The translations under genes and the position numbers were made by a program. Below are positions 14,707-17,137 of a stretch of 17,137 nucleotides of DNA, piece by piece. The DNA comes from an uncultured Atopobiaceae bacterium. Lineage in GTDB: Bacteria > Actinomycetota > Coriobacteriia > Coriobacteriales > Atopobiaceae. The DNA lies in NCBI GenBank assembly GCA_944321005.1, contig CALUJT010000015.1, forward strand, positions 1 to 17,137, read 5' to 3'. The first letter of the stretch is position 1, and every line of letters begins with the position of its first letter. The notes under the pieces were generated by a model. That model had not been told where the DNA came from. It worked only from the letters and a program-made list of their open reading frames with translations, and did no database searches.

Positions 14707-15678
14707 ATGATTGAGTGCCTGCTTACGAGCGCGAGCGGAACCATGGAGAGGGTGGAGGCCCCGTGCCCGGGGTGCTGGGTCAACGTCGTCGCGCCCACGG
14801 ACGACGAGCGGGCGTGGCTCGAGGGCGAGCTCGGCGTGCTCCCCGAGTTCGTGCGCTCGGCGCTCGACGAGGAGGAGACCTCCCGCGTGGACTTCGACGA
14901 GGACGAGCGCCAGATCTTCGTCATCGTGGACTACCCGGTGGTGGACGAGGACGGCTCCGTGCGCGCCTCGCTCCCGCTCCAGTACGACACCATGCCCCTC
15001 ACCATGGTCTTCCTCCCCGAGAAGAGCCTCTTCGTGACCATCAGCATCCGCGAGAACGAGGTGGTGGCGGACCTGAGGGACGGCCGGGTCCGCGGCGTGG
15101 ACACCCGCTACCGCACGCGCTTCCTGCTGCAGGCGCTGCTGCACATCAGCCAGCTCTACCTCGTCTACCTGCGACGCATCGACCGCATCTCCTCCAGCAC
15201 CGAGGCGCGGCTGCACGCCTCCGTGCGCAACGAGGAGCTCATCCAGATGCTCAACCTCGAGAAGTCGCTCGTGTACTTCTCCACCTCGCTCAAGGCCGAC
15301 GAGGTGACGCTCAACAAGATCGCGCAGGGCCGCATCATCCCGCTCTACGAGGACGACCAGGACCTCCTCGAGGACGTGCTCGTCGAGGTGCACCAGGCCA
15401 TCGAGATGGCCAACATCTACGCGGGCACCCTCTCCGGCACCATGGACGCCTTCGCGAGCATCATCTCCAACAACCTCAACATCGTGATGAAGGTTCTCTC
15501 CGTGATCACCATCGTCATGGCCATCCCCAACATCGTCTTCGGCTTCTACGGGATGAACGTCGAGCTTCCCTTCGACGGCGTGCCACTGCTTGACAACTGG
15601 GTGTTCCCGCTGCTCCTTGCCGCGGCGGGCTGCCTCGTCGCCGCGTGGATCTTCAAGCGCAAGGGCATGTGGCACTAG
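14707..15678 (+). CDS. corA: CorA-family divalent cation transporter
   Basis: CorA-type proteins are homopentameric channels for Mg2+ (some for Co2+, Ni2+ or Zn2+). The 323-residue product has the usual layout: a large cytoplasmic N-terminal domain (about 1-235), a long stalk helix, a first membrane helix ending in YGMN (281-284), a short acidic loop VELPFDGVPLLDN, a second membrane helix (about 297-316), and the basic tail FKRKGMWH facing the cytoplasm. The GMN signature is intact. The ATG at 14707 was chosen because MIECLL starts the domain and a GAAGGA site lies 9 bases upstream; the frame is open further upstream without homology. It lies between queH and queA, but separate palindromes on each side suggest its own transcript. 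Substrate cannot be told from sequence; Mg2+ is the default. Confidence 0.92.
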   Translation: MIECLLTSASGTMERVEAPCPGCWVNVVAPTDDERAWLEGELGVLPEFVRSALDEEETSRVDFDEDERQIFVIVDYPVVDEDGSVRASLPLQYDTMPLTMVFLPEKSLFVTISIRENEVVADLRDGRVRGVDTRYRTRFLLQALLHISQLYLVYLRRIDRISSSTEARLHASVRNEELIQMLNLEKSLVYFSTSLKADEVTLNKIAQGRIIPLYEDDQDLLEDVLVEVHQAIEMANIYAGTLSGTMDAFASIISNNLNIVMKVLSVITIVMAIPNIVFGFYGMNVELPFDGVPLLDNWVFPLLLAAAGCLVAAWIFKRKGMWH

Positions 15679-15700
15679 CGAGAAGAACCTCGGGTCGCCC

Positions 15701-15790
15701 GCGCCGTTCGGGGGATTCCCCACGGGCTCAGCGCTCGCTACGCTCGCTCGCTGCGCGAAGTCGCCCGTTGGGGGATCCCCCGAACGGCGC
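15701..15790. repeat. Large inverted repeat after corA
   Basis: Bases 15701-15722 (GCGCCGTTCGGGGGATTCCC then CA) pair with 15769-15790 with one T-G wobble, and after a one-base bulge CGGG (15723-15726) pairs with CCCG (15764-15767). The loop contains CGCTCGCT direct repeats and a smaller CAGCG/CGCTG stem. No T-run follows, but the position just after corA suggests transcript end protection or factor-dependent termination. Confidence 0.85.
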
Positions 15791-15801
15791 TGCGCTTCCT
15801 G

Positions 15802-15893
15802 GGCCTCTGGCGACAAGGTCCGCCGCGAGTTCCGCAGCGCGCGCCCTGTGCGCGCGAGGACTGTCTGAGCGCCGGGCCTTGTCGCCAGAGGCC
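15802..15893. repeat. 17-21-bp inverted repeat before queA, shared with the 11144-11177 repeat
   Basis: GGCCTCTGGCGACAAGG (15802-15818) is an exact reverse complement of 15877-15893; with one wobble pair the stem continues to 15822/15873. The loop contains a second GCGCGC-rich stem. Bases 15853-15886 match, on the opposite strand, the segment at 11144-11177 at 29 of 34 positions, so this is part of a dispersed repeat family. TATCGT at 15907-15912, just after it, is a possible -10 box of queA. Confidence 0.8.
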
Positions 15894-15943
15894 GGGCCGG
15901 GAGTGCTATCGTAGGGCGCTGGAAAGACGCCGAAAGGACGCTC

Positions 15944-17110
15944 ATGCGCACTGATGACTTTGACTACCCGCTGCCCGACGAGCTCATCGCGCAGGCCCCC
16001 GCGGAGCCGCGCGACTCGTGCCGTCTTCTGGCGCTGCACCGCGAGGACGGCTCCATCGAGCACCGGCGCTTCACGGACGTGCTCGACTACCTCGAGCCCG
16101 GCGACCTGCTCGTGGCAAACCGGACGCGCGTCATGCCCGCGCGCCTCGTGGGGCGCAAGCGCGGGACGGGCGGCGTCTGCGAGACGCTCCTCCTCAAGCG
16201 CCGCGAGGACGTGGACGCGCTCGGCGGCGTCTGGGAGTGCCTGGTCAACCCCGGAAAGCGCCTGCGCCAGCCGGGGACCGTCATCGAGTACCGCGCCGGG
16301 GGGCTGCACGCCCCGGAGTCCGCGCCGGTGGTGCTCACGGGCGAGATCGTGGACTTCGTCGAGGGAAGCAAGGGCGGCCGCCTCGTGCGCTTCTCGCCGG
16401 TGGGCGAGAAGGACGACGGCTCGCCGCGCACCCTGGACGAGGCCATCCACGCCGCAGGCCACGTGCCGCTGCCGCCCTACATCACCCAGTACGATGGCGA
16501 CCCCGAGAAGTACCAGACGGTCTATGCCATGAGCGAGGAGCACTCCGCTGCCGCGCCCACGGCCGGGCTCCACTTCACCCCGGAGCTCATCGAGCGCATC
16601 CGCGAGAAGGGCGTGGGCTGGGCGACGGTGGAGCTCGAGGTGGGCATCGACACGTTCCGCCTGGTCACGGAGGACGACCCCACGCAGCACGTGATGCACA
16701 CCGAGCGCTACCACGTCTCCCAGGAGGTCGTTGATGCCGTGCATGCCACCAAGGCGGCGGGCCGCCGCGTGATCGCCGTTGGGACGACGTCCGTGCGCTC
16801 GCTCGAGAGCGCCTGGGAGGAGGGCGCCGCGGCAAGCGTGCCGCCCGTGGCCGCCCGGCGCTTCGAGGACGCCGCCGGCACCGGTGACATCGTCGCCCGC
16901 GAGAACGCCACCACGAACCTCTACCTCATGCCGGGCTCGAAGTTCCACGTGGTGGACGCGATGATCACCAACTTCCACGTGCCGCGCTCGACGCTCATGA
17001 TGCTCGTCTCCGCCTTTGCCACGCGCGACCAGATCACGGCCGCCTACCACGCTGCGATCGAGGAGCGCTACCGCTTCCTCGCCTTCGGCGACGCCATGCT
17101 CATCGAGTAG
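15944..17110 (+). CDS. queA: S-adenosylmethionine:tRNA ribosyltransferase-isomerase QueA
   Basis: QueA transfers and rearranges the ribosyl part of S-adenosylmethionine onto preQ1 in tRNA, giving epoxyqueuosine, the substrate of QueH. The 388-residue protein is complete and carries the family blocks: FDYPLPDELIAQAP (6-19), ANRTRVMPARL (58-68, usually NDTKVIPARL), the HSAAAPTAGLHF catalytic region, ELEVGIDTFRLV, VGTTSVRSLES, and the C-terminal NFHVPRSTLMMLVSAF. It is some 40 residues longer than the most common QueA size, largely through insertions in the beta-barrel region (about 130-175). The ATG at 15944 follows GAAAGGA at a good distance. The remaining 27 bases of the window after it hold nothing recognisable. 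Confidence 0.95.
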   Translation: MRTDDFDYPLPDELIAQAPAEPRDSCRLLALHREDGSIEHRRFTDVLDYLEPGDLLVANRTRVMPARLVGRKRGTGGVCETLLLKRREDVDALGGVWECLVNPGKRLRQPGTVIEYRAGGLHAPESAPVVLTGEIVDFVEGSKGGRLVRFSPVGEKDDGSPRTLDEAIHAAGHVPLPPYITQYDGDPEKYQTVYAMSEEHSAAAPTAGLHFTPELIERIREKGVGWATVELEVGIDTFRLVTEDDPTQHVMHTERYHVSQEVVDAVHATKAAGRRVIAVGTTSVRSLESAWEEGAAASVPPVAARRFEDAAGTGDIVARENATTNLYLMPGSKFHVVDAMITNFHVPRSTLMMLVSAFATRDQITAAYHAAIEERYRFLAFGDAMLIE

Positions 17111-17137
17111 CCGCACTGGGTCCTGACGGTGGTCCTG

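Noticed and set aside
15727..15756. CGCTCGCT repeats as a replication or partition site
   Set aside because: Too short and too few copies, with no replication or par genes nearby; better seen as the loop of the inverted repeat.

Overview
The window is about 17 kb of high-GC (my estimate, roughly 65-70%) bacterial chromosome with strong G/C third-position bias, purine-rich Shine-Dalgarno sites and many ATGA overlaps. Gene content (Pst operon with two PstB ATPases and an OmpR-type two-component pair, QueH plus QueA, a GMN-type CorA, a DUF3267 protein) suggests an actinobacterium of class Coriobacteriia, perhaps Atopobiaceae/Olsenella-like or Collinsella-like. That placement is inference from style and content, not a database result.

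Region 1 (1-7113) is a phosphate-starvation module, all on the + strand: the 3' part of pstS, then pstC, pstA, pstB, a second pstB and phoU, nearly all overlapping or tightly spaced, followed by a PhoP/RegX3-type response regulator and a PhoR-type sensor kinase. PstS captures phosphate, PstC/PstA form the channel, the PstB proteins supply ATP hydrolysis, and PhoU links transporter state to the kinase. A stem-loop follows pstS. A perfect 53-bp inverted repeat lies between regulator and kinase.

Region 2 (7114-9630) looks accessory. It is bracketed by two near-identical palindromic repeats and holds an ECF-type sigma factor gene that is frameshifted at a run of six Gs, its overlapping partner (a membrane-anchored, DUF4179-like anti-sigma candidate with an exact 36-bp internal duplication), and a small lipoprotein of unknown function.

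Region 3 (9631-13211, - strand) holds a methionyl-tRNA-synthetase-like class I tRNA ligase with non-canonical signatures and, downstream, an alpha/beta hydrolase fused to a GNAT-like domain.

Region 4 (13281-17110, + strand) holds a DUF3267 membrane protein with an HExxH motif, queH (ATGA overlap), corA and queA. QueA and QueH carry out the last two steps of queuosine synthesis. The gaps around corA are rich in inverted repeats, and one repeat segment is shared with the gap between the tRNA ligase and the hydrolase.

I see no tRNA, rRNA, CRISPR array, transposase or phage gene. The most unusual content is the set of long intergenic palindromes of at least three sequence types, the frameshifted sigma factor, and the divergent tRNA ligase. 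I did not find a clearly new multi-gene defence or metabolic system.
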